41,494 nucleotides of DNA from Roseicella frigidaeris (GCF_003258945.1 NZ_QLIX01000025.1:29237-70730), one strand, 5' to 3'; positions 28,321 to 37,598 are shown, counted from the first letter of the stretch. Notes: generated from the letters alone by a model not told the origin. Program-made: numbers and translations.

Positions 28321-30631
28321 ATGCCGGCGACCGATTGCGCGACGGACGAGGCCGCGGCCACGGAGCAGGGCGCCTGGCGCGCCGGCCTGGCCCTGCTGGC
28401 GGGCGGCGACGCGGCGGCGGCCCTGCCGCTGCTGCGACAGGCGGCCGCGGCGGGGGAGGGAGGCGGCCTCGCCCTGCTCAACCTCGGTCTCGCCCTGATG
28501 CAGCTCGGCAGGCTGGAGGAGGCGGAGGCGCCGCTGGCGCGGGCCGCGGCGATGCTGCCCGGGCATCCCGAGCCGCCGTTCCGCCTCGCCACCCTGGCCG
28601 GGCTGCGCGGCGAGGCGGATCGCGCCGCCCGCCTCTTGCTCGCGGCGCTCGCCAGCGATCCCGGCCACGTCCCGGCCCTGGCCGCCCTGGCCATGCTGGA
28701 GGAGGGGGCGGGCCGGCTGGAGGCTGCCTCGGCCCTGATCGCGCGCGCCCGGATGATCGATCCGGCCGAGCCTGAGCTCGACGTCGTCGCCGCCCGGCTC
28801 GCCCTGGCGAGGGACGAGCCGGGGGCGGCGCTCGATGCGGCCTCCCGGGTGCTGGCACGGCGCCCGGCGCATCTCGCCGCGGCCCGGCTGCTCGCCCGCG
28901 CCTGGCTGCGCCGCGATGGGATGGCGGCGGCGCAGGCCGGCATCGCCGCCCGCGCCATGGCCGAGCCCGAGGCCGCCGGCTGGGCGATCGCCGCGGCCGA
29001 GCTGCACGCGCTCGCCGGCCGGCCGGGCGCCGCGCTCGCCGAGCTGCGCGCCGCCCTCGCCCTGGCGCCGGAGACGACCGAGCTGCAGGCGGCGCTCGGC
29101 GCCACCCTCGCCGAGGCCGGCCGCGACGCGGAGGCCGAGCCGCTGCTGCGCGCCGCCATCGCCGCGCATCCGGGCGAGCTCGATCTCCGCAACCGCCTGG
29201 CGACGGTGCTGTGGACGTCGCACCGGGTCTCGGCGATGCTGGAGGTGCTGGAGGAGGCGATCCGCGCCTTCGGTCCGCAGCCCATCCTGCTGCTGAACCA
29301 GGCCCTGGCGCTGAATGCCCTCGGCGAGCAGCAGGCGGCGCTGGCCGCGGCCGAGCAGGCCGTCGCGCATCCCGCCGGCGGCGTGGAGGCGCTGATCACC
29401 CGCATGGCGGTGCAGCCCTATCATCCGGAGCATGGCCATGCCGCGGCGCTGCTCGAGTCCGGCCGCGCGGTCGCCGCGCGGCTCGGCCCTGCCGCGGCAC
29501 CGCCCGCGCGGCCGCGCGATCCGGAGCGGCGGCTGCGCATCGGCCTGCTCTCCGGCGGGCTCGGCCGGCACCCCGTCGGCTGGCTGACCCTGGCCGGGCT
29601 GGAGGCGCTGCCGGAGACCGGGTTCGAGCTGGTGGCCTACAGCCTGAAGCCGCGCCAGGATGCCCTGGCCAGCCGCTTCCGCGCCCGCGCCACCCTCTGG
29701 CGCGAGGTCGGGGCGCTCGAGGACGCGGCCATCGCCGCGCAGATGGTCGAGGACGGCATCGACCTGCTGCTCGATCTCGGCGGCTACGGGGATGGCGGCC
29801 GGCCCGGCGTGCTGCAGCGGCGGCCGGCGCCGGTGCAGGTCAAATGGGTTGGCATGCAGAATGGCAGCATGGGCCTCGACGGCATCGACTGGATGCTGAC
29901 GGATGCCTGGGAGACGCCGCCCGGCTTCGAGCGCTTCTACGCCGAGCGGCTGCTGCGCCTGCCGGATGGCTATGTCTGCTATCTGCCGCCTGCCGTGGCG
30001 CCACCCGTCGCACCGCTGCCGGCGATGGCGCGTGGCCATGTCACCTTCGGCTGCTTCAACAACCTCGCCAAGGTCACGCCGCGCGTGCTGCAGGCCTGGG
30101 GCCGCATCCTGGGGGCGTTGCCGGAGGCGCAGCTCGTGCTGCGCACCCATGCCCTGGCCGAGCCGGCGACGCGCGAGCGGCTGCGCGCGCGCATGGTGGT
30201 GGCGGGCCTGCCGGTGGAGCGCGTGACGCTCGCCGGCGGCGTGCCGCATCAGAGGCTGCTCGCCGCCTATGGCGAGGTGGATATCGCGCTCGATCCCTTA
30301 TCCCTATGCCGGCGGCCTCACGGTCTGCGAGGCGCTCTGGATGGGGGTGCCGGTGGTGGCGCTCGCCGGTGACAGTTTCTGTGCCCGGCACGCGGTGAGC
30401 CATCTCTCGAATGTCGGGCTCGCGGATTGGGTGGCGCGGTCTGAAGCGGAGTATGTCGCGCTCGCCCTCGCGCGGGCACGCGACCTGCCGGGCCTGTCGG
30501 CGCTGCGGGCGGGCCTGCGGGCGCGTGTCGCGGCCTCGCCGCTGACCGATGCGCCACGCTTCGGCCGGGCGCTCGCCGCCGCGCTGCGCGATGCCTGGCG
30601 CGACTGGTGCCGGTCCGACGCGGCGGGTTGA
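28321..30631 (+). pseudogene. TPR glycosyltransferase, GT41/SPINDLY family (FlmG-like), interrupted by a one-base frameshift
   Basis: The reading frame from ATG 28321 encodes TPR repeats (about 1-390) and a GT41 catalytic region: RLRIGLLSGGLGRHP (about 403), KWVGMQNGSMGLDGIDWMLTD, then VTFGCFNNLAKVTPRVLQAW. After ALDP (codon 659) the frame changes. In frame 0 it stops at 30372 after 24 unrelated residues, while the next frame continues perfectly as YPYAGGLTVCEALWMGVPVV to 30631. Skipping one T in CCC-T-TAT at about 30298 restores a 769-residue protein of normal length. So the gene is either mutated, mis-sequenced, or read by +1 frameshifting. Caulobacter FlmG, with the same architecture, glycosylates flagellin; flagellin and flaF lie just upstream here. 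Confidence 0.85.
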
Positions 30632-31106
30632 TCCGCTGCGGTCGTCCGGGATTCCGGGACCATCGTGGGCAGGGCTCGGACGCAGGCAGGGTCCGGGCCT
30701 GCCCTGGCGTGGCCATCTGTCGTCTTCGGGCCGAGCATCGGTTGGTCCAGCAGGAATGCACGCGATGCTTGTTCCCTGCGGCATCCCTGCAACCGCGGCT
30801 GTGGCCGTGCTGCCCGCCGCGGCCCGGGCGGTCACGAATTGTCGGAGGACACCGGCGGAGCGCCGCAGGAGCCGGAACCATTCCCGGCGCAAGGCTTTTC
30901 CTCCTGGCCGGGCGTCACGCCTCCATCGCGGAAACGGTCCTGCATCGGCGGCCCGTCCGGGCCAGGACTCTGGCACGGTTGCCCCTGGAAGGCCTCACGC
31001 GGCAGGATCGCGACAAGGGTGGCCCCGGGGTGATCACCGCAGGCGGGGCACGGCGCCATGCGATCCTGCCGCTCGACTGTCAGGGACGGAAACACCAGGA
31101 GCGCGC
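30632..31106 (+). other. 475-base stretch without a supported gene, upstream of egtB
   Basis: Several overlapping ORFs exist here in different frames, but none has a recognisable domain or consistent codon pattern. A candidate hairpin lies at 30685-30703. The remainder probably holds the egtB promoter; I see no clear sigma70 boxes. Confidence 0.6.
30685..30703 (+). terminator. Candidate terminator hairpin after the GT41 gene
   Basis: GGCAGG-GTCCGGG-CCTGCC, a perfect 6-bp stem, lies 54 bases after the glycosyltransferase stop. No T tract. Confidence 0.3.
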
Positions 31107-32312
31107 ATGAATCTGATTCAGACCCGTGGGCCCGCGGGCAGCACCGCCCCGATCGAAGCGCGCTATGCCGCGGTCAGGGCGAGGACCGAGGCCTTGGCGG
31201 CGCCGCTCTCGGCCGAGGACCAGTGTATCCAGTCGATGCCCGATGCCAGCCCGGCGAAATGGCACCGCGCCCACACCACCTGGTTCTTCGAGACCTTCCT
31301 GCTGATCCCGAACCTCGCCGGCTATCGGCGCTTCGATGAGCGCTTCGGGTTCCTCTTCAACTCCTATTACGAGGCTGCCGGGCCGCGGCATGCGCGGCCG
31401 CAGCGCGGCATGCTGACCCGCCCCCCGGCGGAGGCGGTCACCGCCTATCGGGCGCATGTCGACGCGGCCATGGCGGAGCTGCTGCGCGATCTGCCGCCCG
31501 AGGCGCGTCCCCTGGTGGAGCTCGGCCTGCAGCACGAGGAGCAGCACCAGGAGTTGCTGCTGACCGATATCCTGCACGCCCTGTCGCAGAACCCGCTGTT
31601 GCCCGCCTACGATCCGGACTGGCAGGAGCCGCGCGCGGCGACCGGTCCGGCGCGGTTCCTCGACCTGCCGGAGGGGGTCGCCGAGATCGGCCATGGCGGC
31701 TCCGGCTTCGCCTTCGACAACGAGACGCCGCGGCACCGCACCTGGATCACCGGCTGCCGCATCGCGGACCGGCTGGTCAGCAATGCCGACTGGCTCGCCT
31801 TCATGGCGGATGGCGGCTACCGCAGCCCGATGCTCTGGATGAGCGATGGCTGGGCCGCCTGCGCCGCCGAGGGCTGGGAGGCGCCGATGCACTGGCACCG
31901 CCGGGAGGATGGCTGGATGCAATTCACGCCCGGCGGATTGCGGCCCCTGGAGCGGGCCGCGCCGGTTCGGCACATCTCCTGGTACGAGGCCGAGGCCTTC
32001 GCCCGCTGGGCCGGCAAGCGGCTGCCGACCGAGATGGAATGGGAGGTGGCGGCGGCGCTGCCCGGCTTCCGCGATGCCGCCGGCATCGGCTGGCAATGGA
32101 CCAACAGCGCCTATCTTCCCTATCCCGGCTTCCGCCCCTGGGAGGGCGCGGTCGGCGAGTACAACGGCAAGTTCATGATCAACCAGATGGTCCTGCGCGG
32201 CGGCTCGCTCGCCACGCCGCCTGGCCATGCCCGGCCGAGCTACCGGAACTTCTTCCCGCCCGGGGCGCGCTGGCAGTTCAGCGCCCTGCGCCTGGCGGAG
32301 GATGCGGCATGA
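31107..32312 (+). CDS. egtB: Ergothioneine biosynthesis protein EgtB
   Basis: Non-haem iron sulfoxide synthase of 401 residues joining hercynine to a cysteine donor. It has an N-terminal DinB-like four-helix domain with the iron ligands His56 (HRAHTTWFFE), His143 and His147 (HEEQHQE), and a C-terminal formylglycine-generating-enzyme-like domain (ISWYEAEAFARWAGKRLPTEMEWE, then VLRGGS-ATP). The ATG has AGGAG six bases upstream. It overlaps egtD by ATGA. EgtA, EgtC and a lyase are not in the window; whether cysteine or gamma-glutamylcysteine is the donor cannot be told with certainty. Confidence 0.96.
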   Translation: MNLIQTRGPAGSTAPIEARYAAVRARTEALAAPLSAEDQCIQSMPDASPAKWHRAHTTWFFETFLLIPNLAGYRRFDERFGFLFNSYYEAAGPRHARPQRGMLTRPPAEAVTAYRAHVDAAMAELLRDLPPEARPLVELGLQHEEQHQELLLTDILHALSQNPLLPAYDPDWQEPRAATGPARFLDLPEGVAEIGHGGSGFAFDNETPRHRTWITGCRIADRLVSNADWLAFMADGGYRSPMLWMSDGWAACAAEGWEAPMHWHRREDGWMQFTPGGLRPLERAAPVRHISWYEAEAFARWAGKRLPTEMEWEVAAALPGFRDAAGIGWQWTNSAYLPYPGFRPWEGAVGEYNGKFMINQMVLRGGSLATPPGHARPSYRNFFPPGARWQFSALRLAEDAA

Positions 32313-33268
32313 GCGGCGCGCTGCAGCGCGACGCGGCGGAGGCGCAGCGGGCCGCCCTCATTGCCGATGCCCTCGCGGGCCTTTCCGCCCCGCGCAAGAC
32401 CCTGCCCTGCAAATGGCTCTACGACGCCGAGGGCGCCCGCCTCTTCGAAGCCATCACCCGCCTGCCCGAATACTACCCGACGCGGACCGAGACCCGGATC
32501 CTGACCGAGCAGGCCGGCGCCATCGCCGAGGCCGTCGGGCCCGGCGCCGCGGTGGTGGAGTTCGGCCCGGGGGATGGCGCGAAGGGCGCGCTGCTGGTGC
32601 GCGGCCTGCAGGTGCCGGCCGCCTATGTGCCGGTCGACATCGCGCCGGAATGGCTGGAGGCGGCGGCCGCGCGCGTCGCCGAGGCGCGGCCGGGCCTGCC
32701 GGTCCTGCCCGTGGTCGCGGACTTCACCCAGGCCTTCGCGCTGCCGCGCCGGCTCGGCCCGGCGCCGCGCCTTGGCTTCTTCCCGGGCTCGACGATCGGC
32801 AATTTCGAGCCGACGGAGGCCGCCGCCTTCCTGCGCCGGGCGCGCACCACGCTCGGGGCCGGGGCGCGCCTGCTGCTCGGCGCCGATCTGGTGAAGGAGG
32901 CCGCGGTCCTCGAAGCCGCCTATGACGATGCGGCCGGCGTGACGGCGGCCTTCGACCTCAACCTCCTGCATCGGCTGAACCGCGAGGCGGGGGCGGATTT
33001 CGATCCCGCCGGGTTCCGCCACCGCGCGGTCTGGAACCCGGCGCTGGAGCGGGTCGAGATGCATCTGGTGGCGCTGCGGCCGCAGCAGGTGCGGCTGGCG
33101 GGGCGCGTTTTCCGCTTCGCCGAGGGCGAGACCATCCACACCGAGAGCAGCCACAAATACCGGCCCGAGCGGCTGCGGGCGCTGGCGGCGGCGGCGGGGT
33201 GGCAGGCCGAGCGGATGTGGACCGATCCGGCACGCCTCTTCTCGGTCTGGCTGCTGCACGCCCGGTGA
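32309..33268 (+). CDS. egtD: L-histidine N(alpha)-methyltransferase EgtD
   Basis: SAM-dependent methyltransferase of 319 residues that trimethylates histidine to hercynine, the first step of ergothioneine synthesis. Characteristic motifs are KTLPCKWLYDAEGARLFE near the N-terminus, LPEYYPTRTE (about 52-61), the SAM site VVEFGPGDGAK (about 81-91), FFPGSTIGNFEP (about 159-170), and the C-terminal ESSHKY segment. It follows egtB with ATGA overlap, so hercynine is made and consumed by products of one message. A perfect GC hairpin follows the stop codon. Confidence 0.97.
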   Translation: MSGALQRDAAEAQRAALIADALAGLSAPRKTLPCKWLYDAEGARLFEAITRLPEYYPTRTETRILTEQAGAIAEAVGPGAAVVEFGPGDGAKGALLVRGLQVPAAYVPVDIAPEWLEAAAARVAEARPGLPVLPVVADFTQAFALPRRLGPAPRLGFFPGSTIGNFEPTEAAAFLRRARTTLGAGARLLLGADLVKEAAVLEAAYDDAAGVTAAFDLNLLHRLNREAGADFDPAGFRHRAVWNPALERVEMHLVALRPQQVRLAGRVFRFAEGETIHTESSHKYRPERLRALAAAAGWQAERMWTDPARLFSVWLLHAR

Positions 33269-33274
33269 CCTGAT

Positions 33275-33307
33275 GCGCTCCCCCGGGCGCCAGCCCCGGG
33301 GGAGCGC
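33275..33307 (+). terminator. Terminator hairpin of the egtBD operon
   Basis: GCGCTCCCCCGGG (33275-33287) and CCCGGGGGAGCGC (33295-33307) form a perfect 13-bp stem with a 7-base loop, beginning six bases after the egtD stop. It lacks a T tract but is the strongest hairpin in the window. Confidence 0.6.
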
Positions 33308-33311
33308 GGCC

Positions 33312-33434
33312 TGGGCTGATGACGCCGTACCACGAACGCGCCGCGCCGCCCGGCACCACATCGGCCAGGGCGGGGACGGCCGGCAGCGCCTCGGGGCGCG
33401 CCGCGGTCGTCACCGCGAGCGGGCGCAGCCGGCC
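33312..33434 (-). pseudogene. Relic of a Bug/TctC receptor gene
   Basis: On the minus strand about 41 codons read GRLRPLAVTTAARPEALPAV, then PALADVVPGG, then RSWYGVISP. This is the C-terminal segment found in Bug/TctC receptors (G-R-L-R-x-L-A-V-T, x-R-x-x-x-L-P-x-V-P-T-x-A-E, W-Y-G-x-x-A-P). The similarity stops abruptly at the egtD terminator side and is not continued upstream in any frame, so only a fragment remains between egtD and the GDPD gene. The assignment rests on motif recognition only. Confidence 0.65.
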
Positions 33435-33532
33435 GGTCGGCCGCGCCGCGGGGAGCTTGCCTCGGGCCTGGGCGCCAGGCCGGCCATCGGCGGCCTTCGT
33501 GCCGGGGCGCATTCGGCGGTAGCCTGCCGCCC

Positions 33533-34270
33533 ATGACCCGCACCGAGATCGCCAGCCATCGCGGTGGCGCCTTCCTCTGGCCCGAGAACAGCCTGCTCGC
33601 CTTCCGCCAGGTGCTTGCCCTGCCGGCCGAGCAGCTCGAGATCGACGTGCATCTCTCGGCCGACGACGCGGTGGTGGTCATGCATGACGCGACGCTCGAC
33701 CGCATGACCGACGCCACCGGCCCGCTGCGGGCGCAGCCCCTGGCCGCGCTGCGGCGCCTGCGCGTGAAGGGAACCGGGGGCGAGGCGCCACCCACCCTGG
33801 CCGAGGCCGTGGCCCTGACCTCCCGGGCGGGGCGCATCCTGCGGCTGGAGGTGAAGGCGGATGCCGAGGGGCGGCCCTATCCCGGCATCGTCCCGGCCTG
33901 CCTCGCCGTCCTGGATGCGGCGGCGATGCGCGGGCGCTGCGTGGCCATGAGCTTCCAGCCGAGCACGGTGGCGGCCTTTGCGGCGGCCGGCGGGCTGCGG
34001 CGGCGGGCGCTGCTGCTGGAGGCGCGGTCCTGGCGCGGCATGGGCGTGCCGGGCGCCCTCGCGCTCGCCCGCGGCTGCGGCGCCGAGGAGATCGGGCTGC
34101 CCGTCGAGGAGCTCGATGCGGTGGCGGTGGCGGGCATCCGGGAGGCCGGGCTCGGGATCGGGGCCTGGGGGGTGAACCACGCGGCGACGATCCGCCGGGC
34201 GATCGGGCTCGGCCTCGACACCATCACCACCGACGACCCGCCACTGGCCCTGGCCCTCCGCGGGCGCTGA
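33533..34270 (+). CDS. Glycerophosphodiester phosphodiesterase family protein
   Basis: A 245-residue GDPD-family TIM-barrel hydrolase, cleaving glycerophosphodiesters to glycerol-3-phosphate and alcohol. The metal and catalytic residues are visible: His9-Arg10 (ASHRGG), PEN (about 17-19), Glu-Ile-Asp in LEIDVHLS (about 36-40), the second catalytic His in VMHDATLDR (about 51), and the C-terminal W-G-V-N and TTDDP. There is no signal peptide, so it is cytoplasmic as in UgpQ. No strong ribosome site precedes the ATG. It stands alone between the egtBD terminator and the glycosylation operon. Confidence 0.93.
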   Translation: MTRTEIASHRGGAFLWPENSLLAFRQVLALPAEQLEIDVHLSADDAVVVMHDATLDRMTDATGPLRAQPLAALRRLRVKGTGGEAPPTLAEAVALTSRAGRILRLEVKADAEGRPYPGIVPACLAVLDAAAMRGRCVAMSFQPSTVAAFAAAGGLRRRALLLEARSWRGMGVPGALALARGCGAEEIGLPVEELDAVAVAGIREAGLGIGAWGVNHAATIRRAIGLGLDTITTDDPPLALALRGR

Positions 34271-34458
34271 AGGCCGCCGCGCCGGATCGCCCCGCCCGCC
34301 CCGGGTCGGTGCCCGGCCACAATAATACGCCCTGCGGTTAGGCTCCCGGTAAGCATCGTCATTCACCGGCAAGGCTGCGAACCACGTCACGCATCCGGCA
34401 CGGCACGCCCCTGGCGCGTCGCTGGCATGCGCCTCGGGCCGGAGAGCGAAACCCGCGC

Positions 34459-36831
34459 ATGAGACTTGCCCACAGACCGGCGCCCGGCCGCAGCGGACCT
34501 GCCGCAGTCCTGTCGGAAGCCGAGCTTCGGCGCCGGGTCATCGAGGCGCCGGCCGATGCCGAGGCCTGGGCGCAGCTCGGCCGGCTCTGCGGCACTGCGG
34601 GCCGTCCCGCCGAGGCTGCCGCTGCCTTCCGCCAGGCGATCGCCGCCGGGGCCTCGCCCCTGGCCCTCGCCCTGCCGCTGGCCATGGCGCTGAGCGAGGC
34701 GGGCGAGGCCGAGGCCGCCATCGGCGTCGCCCGGGCGGCGCGGGCGAAGCGGCCGAAGGATGCGGTCCTCGCCAACCTGCTCGGCGTGATGCTGCGGCGC
34801 GGCGGGCAGCTGCCCGAGGCACGGGCGGCCTTCGAGGCGGCGCACCGCCTCGATCCGCGCTCCGTCTCGCCCTGCCAGAATCTCGGCAACCTGCACGACC
34901 AGTGCGGCCGCTTCGCCGAGGCTGCCGCGGCCTATCGCGCCGGCCTCCGCATCGAGCCGCGCAACGGCCTGCTGCACCGGCTGCTCGGCCGGGCGCTTCG
35001 CCTCGGCGGCGATCCCGCCGCGGCGGTGGCGAGCTTCGAGCGCGCCATCGCCTGCGGCGCCGACGACCTCGACACGTTGACCGACCTGATCGGCTCGCTC
35101 CTCGAGCTCGGCGAGACGGAGCGGGCCATGGCCGCCCTGGCCCGGGCCCGCGCGCTGCGGCCGGAGAGCGTGCCGCTGGCGGTCCTCGAGGCCCGCATCG
35201 CCTATCGCCTCGGCCGGCGCGACGAGGCGCGGGTGCTGGTCGAGCGGGCCCTCGCCGCCAGTCCCGGCGATGTCGAGGGCGTGCTGCTGCTGGCCCGGCT
35301 GCATGGCGAGGGCGATCTGCAGGCGGGCAACGAGGCCCTGCGGCGCGGCCTCGCGGCGCAGCCGCAATCGGCGCGGCTGCTGGCGGCGCTCATCGAGAAC
35401 CTGTCGCGCAGCCGCCACGGCGACGAGGCGCAGAACCTGCAGGAGGGCTACGAGCTCGCCTGCCGGCTGCTGCAGGCGGCGCCGGGCCGGCTCGGGGCGC
35501 AGGTCCGGTCGCTGCGCAGCATCTTCCTCCGCTGCCTCGACCATGACCGCCTCGATGCCTGCGGCCGGCTCGAGGACCTGGCGCCGCGCTGGGTGGCGGA
35601 GGGCGAGATCGCGGCGCTGCACTACGAGCTCGGCCGGGTCGAGACCCTGGAGGACCGCCGGCGCCTCCTCGGCTGGCACCGCGACTGGGGCCGGCGGCTG
35701 GCGGCCAGGATCGCGCCCGTCGCCCGGCCGGCGACGCCCGCCCTCGCCACCGGGCGGCGGCTGCGCATCGGCTTCATGTCGAGCGACCTGCGCGACCATC
35801 CGGTGACCTATTTCGCCATGCCGCTGCTGGAGCGCTTCGACCGCGAGCGGGTCGAGGTCTTCTGCTACTCCTTCTTCGAACGCGAGCGCGACCCGGTACA
35901 GGCCCATATCGAGGGCCAGGTCACCGCCTTCCGCTGGTGGCCGCGCCGGCCCTCGGCGGAGATCGCGGCCGGCATCGCCGAGGACGGGCTCGACATCCTC
36001 TTCGAGCTCGGCGGCAGCACGGCGATGAACCGGCTCGACGTCATGGCCTACCGCCCGGCGCGGATCGGCGCGAGCTGGCTGGGCTACCCGCATTCCGCCG
36101 GGCTGGAGGCGATCGACCACATCTTGGTCGATCCCTATCTGCGGCCCGCCGATCCGCGGCTGCTGATCGAGCGCCCCTTCGAGCTGCCGGAGAGCTGGGT
36201 GGCGCTCAGCCCGCTCGGCTTCCGCGAGGTGCCGATCGCGGAGGGGCTGCCGGAGGAGCGGCAGGGCTGCCTCACCTTCGGCACCATGAACAACCCCTAC
36301 AAATTCACCCGCGCCTGCCTCGATGCCTGGGCGGCGGTGCTGCGGGCGGTGCCGGGCTCGCGCTTCCTCCTCGTCCGGCCGGAGGCCCGCACCCCGGCCT
36401 TCGTCGCCAATATCCGCGCCGCCTTCGCCGCCCGCGACGTCGATCCCGACCGCCTCGCCTATGTCGGCCTGCGCGGCCAGCACCTGCCGCATTACAACGC
36501 CATCGACATCGCCCTCGACAGCCTGCCGCATGTCGGCGGCACCACCACCTGCGAGACCCTCTGGATGGGCGTGCCCTGCGTCTCCCTGGTCGGGCCGGGC
36601 TTCCCGGAGCGGCTCAGCTATTCCAACCTCAGCAATGCCGGCCTCGGCGACCTCGCCGTGTTCAGCCCCGAGGCCTACGTGGCGACGGCCGCGGCGCTGG
36701 CCGCCGACCGGCCGCGCCGGCGCCTGCTGCGCCAGGGGCTGCGGGCGATGATCCGGCGCCACCCGCTCGGCCAGCCGGACCGCTTCGTGCGGGCCTTCTA
36801 CGCCAAGGCCGAGGAGGTGGCGCGGGCATGA
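34459..36831 (+). CDS. TPR-containing GT41 / SPINDLY-family glycosyltransferase
   Basis: A 790-residue protein, intact, of the same architecture as the interrupted gene at 28321. TPR repeats cover about 20-370 (for example SPCQNLGNLHDQCGRFAEAA and the repeats around it). The GT-B catalytic part runs from RLRIGFMSSDLRDHPVTYF (about 433) through RIGASWLGYPHSAGL, LTFGTMNNPYKFTRACLDAW and the donor-site motif HVGGTTTCETLWMGVPCVSL (about 690-710). Such proteins O-glycosylate proteins in the cytoplasm; the TPR part selects the substrate. It leads a tightly overlapping operon with nucleotide-sugar genes (ATGA into rfbF), so the sugar made there is probably its donor. The acceptor may be flagellin. 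Confidence 0.92.
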   Translation: MRLAHRPAPGRSGPAAVLSEAELRRRVIEAPADAEAWAQLGRLCGTAGRPAEAAAAFRQAIAAGASPLALALPLAMALSEAGEAEAAIGVARAARAKRPKDAVLANLLGVMLRRGGQLPEARAAFEAAHRLDPRSVSPCQNLGNLHDQCGRFAEAAAAYRAGLRIEPRNGLLHRLLGRALRLGGDPAAAVASFERAIACGADDLDTLTDLIGSLLELGETERAMAALARARALRPESVPLAVLEARIAYRLGRRDEARVLVERALAASPGDVEGVLLLARLHGEGDLQAGNEALRRGLAAQPQSARLLAALIENLSRSRHGDEAQNLQEGYELACRLLQAAPGRLGAQVRSLRSIFLRCLDHDRLDACGRLEDLAPRWVAEGEIAALHYELGRVETLEDRRRLLGWHRDWGRRLAARIAPVARPATPALATGRRLRIGFMSSDLRDHPVTYFAMPLLERFDRERVEVFCYSFFERERDPVQAHIEGQVTAFRWWPRRPSAEIAAGIAEDGLDILFELGGSTAMNRLDVMAYRPARIGASWLGYPHSAGLEAIDHILVDPYLRPADPRLLIERPFELPESWVALSPLGFREVPIAEGLPEERQGCLTFGTMNNPYKFTRACLDAWAAVLRAVPGSRFLLVRPEARTPAFVANIRAAFAARDVDPDRLAYVGLRGQHLPHYNAIDIALDSLPHVGGTTTCETLWMGVPCVSLVGPGFPERLSYSNLSNAGLGDLAVFSPEAYVATAAALAADRPRRRLLRQGLRAMIRRHPLGQPDRFVRAFYAKAEEVARA

Positions 36832-37598
36832 AGGCGGTGATCCTCGCCGGCGGCCGCGGCACCCGCCTCTCGGAGGAGACGACGCTGCGGCCGAAGCCGA
36901 TGGTCGAGATCGGCGGCTGGCCGATCCTCTGGCACATCATGAAGATCTACGCCGCGCACGGCGTCACCGACTTCGTCATCTGCCTCGGCTACAAGGGCTG
37001 GCAGATCAAGGAATACTTCCTGAACTACCGGCTACACGCCTCGGATCTCTCGATCGACCTGGCGGCCGGGCGGGTCGAGGTGCTGCGCCCCTGCGCCGAG
37101 CCCTGGCGCATCGCCCTGGTCGATACCGGCGAGGACAGCATGACCGGCGGCCGGCTGCGCCGCATCGCCCCCTATGTGGTCGACGCGCCGGCCTTCTGCA
37201 TGACCTATGGCGATGGCCTGGCCGATATCGATATCGGCGCGCTGATCCGCTTCCACGCCGCGCATGGCCGGCTGGCCACCGTCACCGCGGTGACGCCGCC
37301 GGGGCGCTTCGGCGCACTGGCGCGCGACGGCGCCGCGGTGCGGGCCTTCCTCGAGAAGCCGCCCGGCGATGGCGGGGCGATCAATGGCGGCTTCTTCGTC
37401 CTCTCGCCCCGGGTGCTCGACCGCATCGAGGGCGATGCCACGGTCTTCGAGGAGGAGCCGCTGCAATCCCTGGCCGGCGAGGGCGAGCTGATGGCCTATG
37501 ACCATCCGGGCTTCTGGCAGGCGATGGACACGCTGCGCGACCGCACCCAGCTCGAGCGGCTCTGGGCCGAGGGCCGGGCGCCCTGGAGGTGCTGGTGA
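36828..37598 (+). CDS. rfbF: Glucose-1-phosphate cytidylyltransferase
   Basis: A 256-residue nucleotidyltransferase making CDP-glucose from glucose-1-phosphate and CTP. The N-terminal GGRGTRLSEET (8-18) followed by R-P-K-P-M-V-E-I-G is the signature that separates cytidylyltransferases of this type from RmlA. GYKGWQIKEYF and the metal-binding TYGDGLAD (about 125-132) are also typical, as is INGGFFV. The start lies in the ATGA overlap with the glycosyltransferase; the 3' end overlaps rfbG by 10 bases. Confidence 0.96.
   Translation: MKAVILAGGRGTRLSEETTLRPKPMVEIGGWPILWHIMKIYAAHGVTDFVICLGYKGWQIKEYFLNYRLHASDLSIDLAAGRVEVLRPCAEPWRIALVDTGEDSMTGGRLRRIAPYVVDAPAFCMTYGDGLADIDIGALIRFHAAHGRLATVTAVTPPGRFGALARDGAAVRAFLEKPPGDGGAINGGFFVLSPRVLDRIEGDATVFEEEPLQSLAGEGELMAYDHPGFWQAMDTLRDRTQLERLWAEGRAPWRCW

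Noticed and set aside
28120-30249. Minus-strand frame of about 709 codons opposite the TPR glycosyltransferase
   Set aside because: Shadow of the TPR/GT41 coding sequence; Gly/Gln/Arg-rich with no motif.
26901-30300. Imperfect DNA repeats in the TPR genes
   Set aside because: They reflect the helical protein repeats and the biased Ala/Leu/Arg codons, not independent DNA repeats or a CRISPR-like array.
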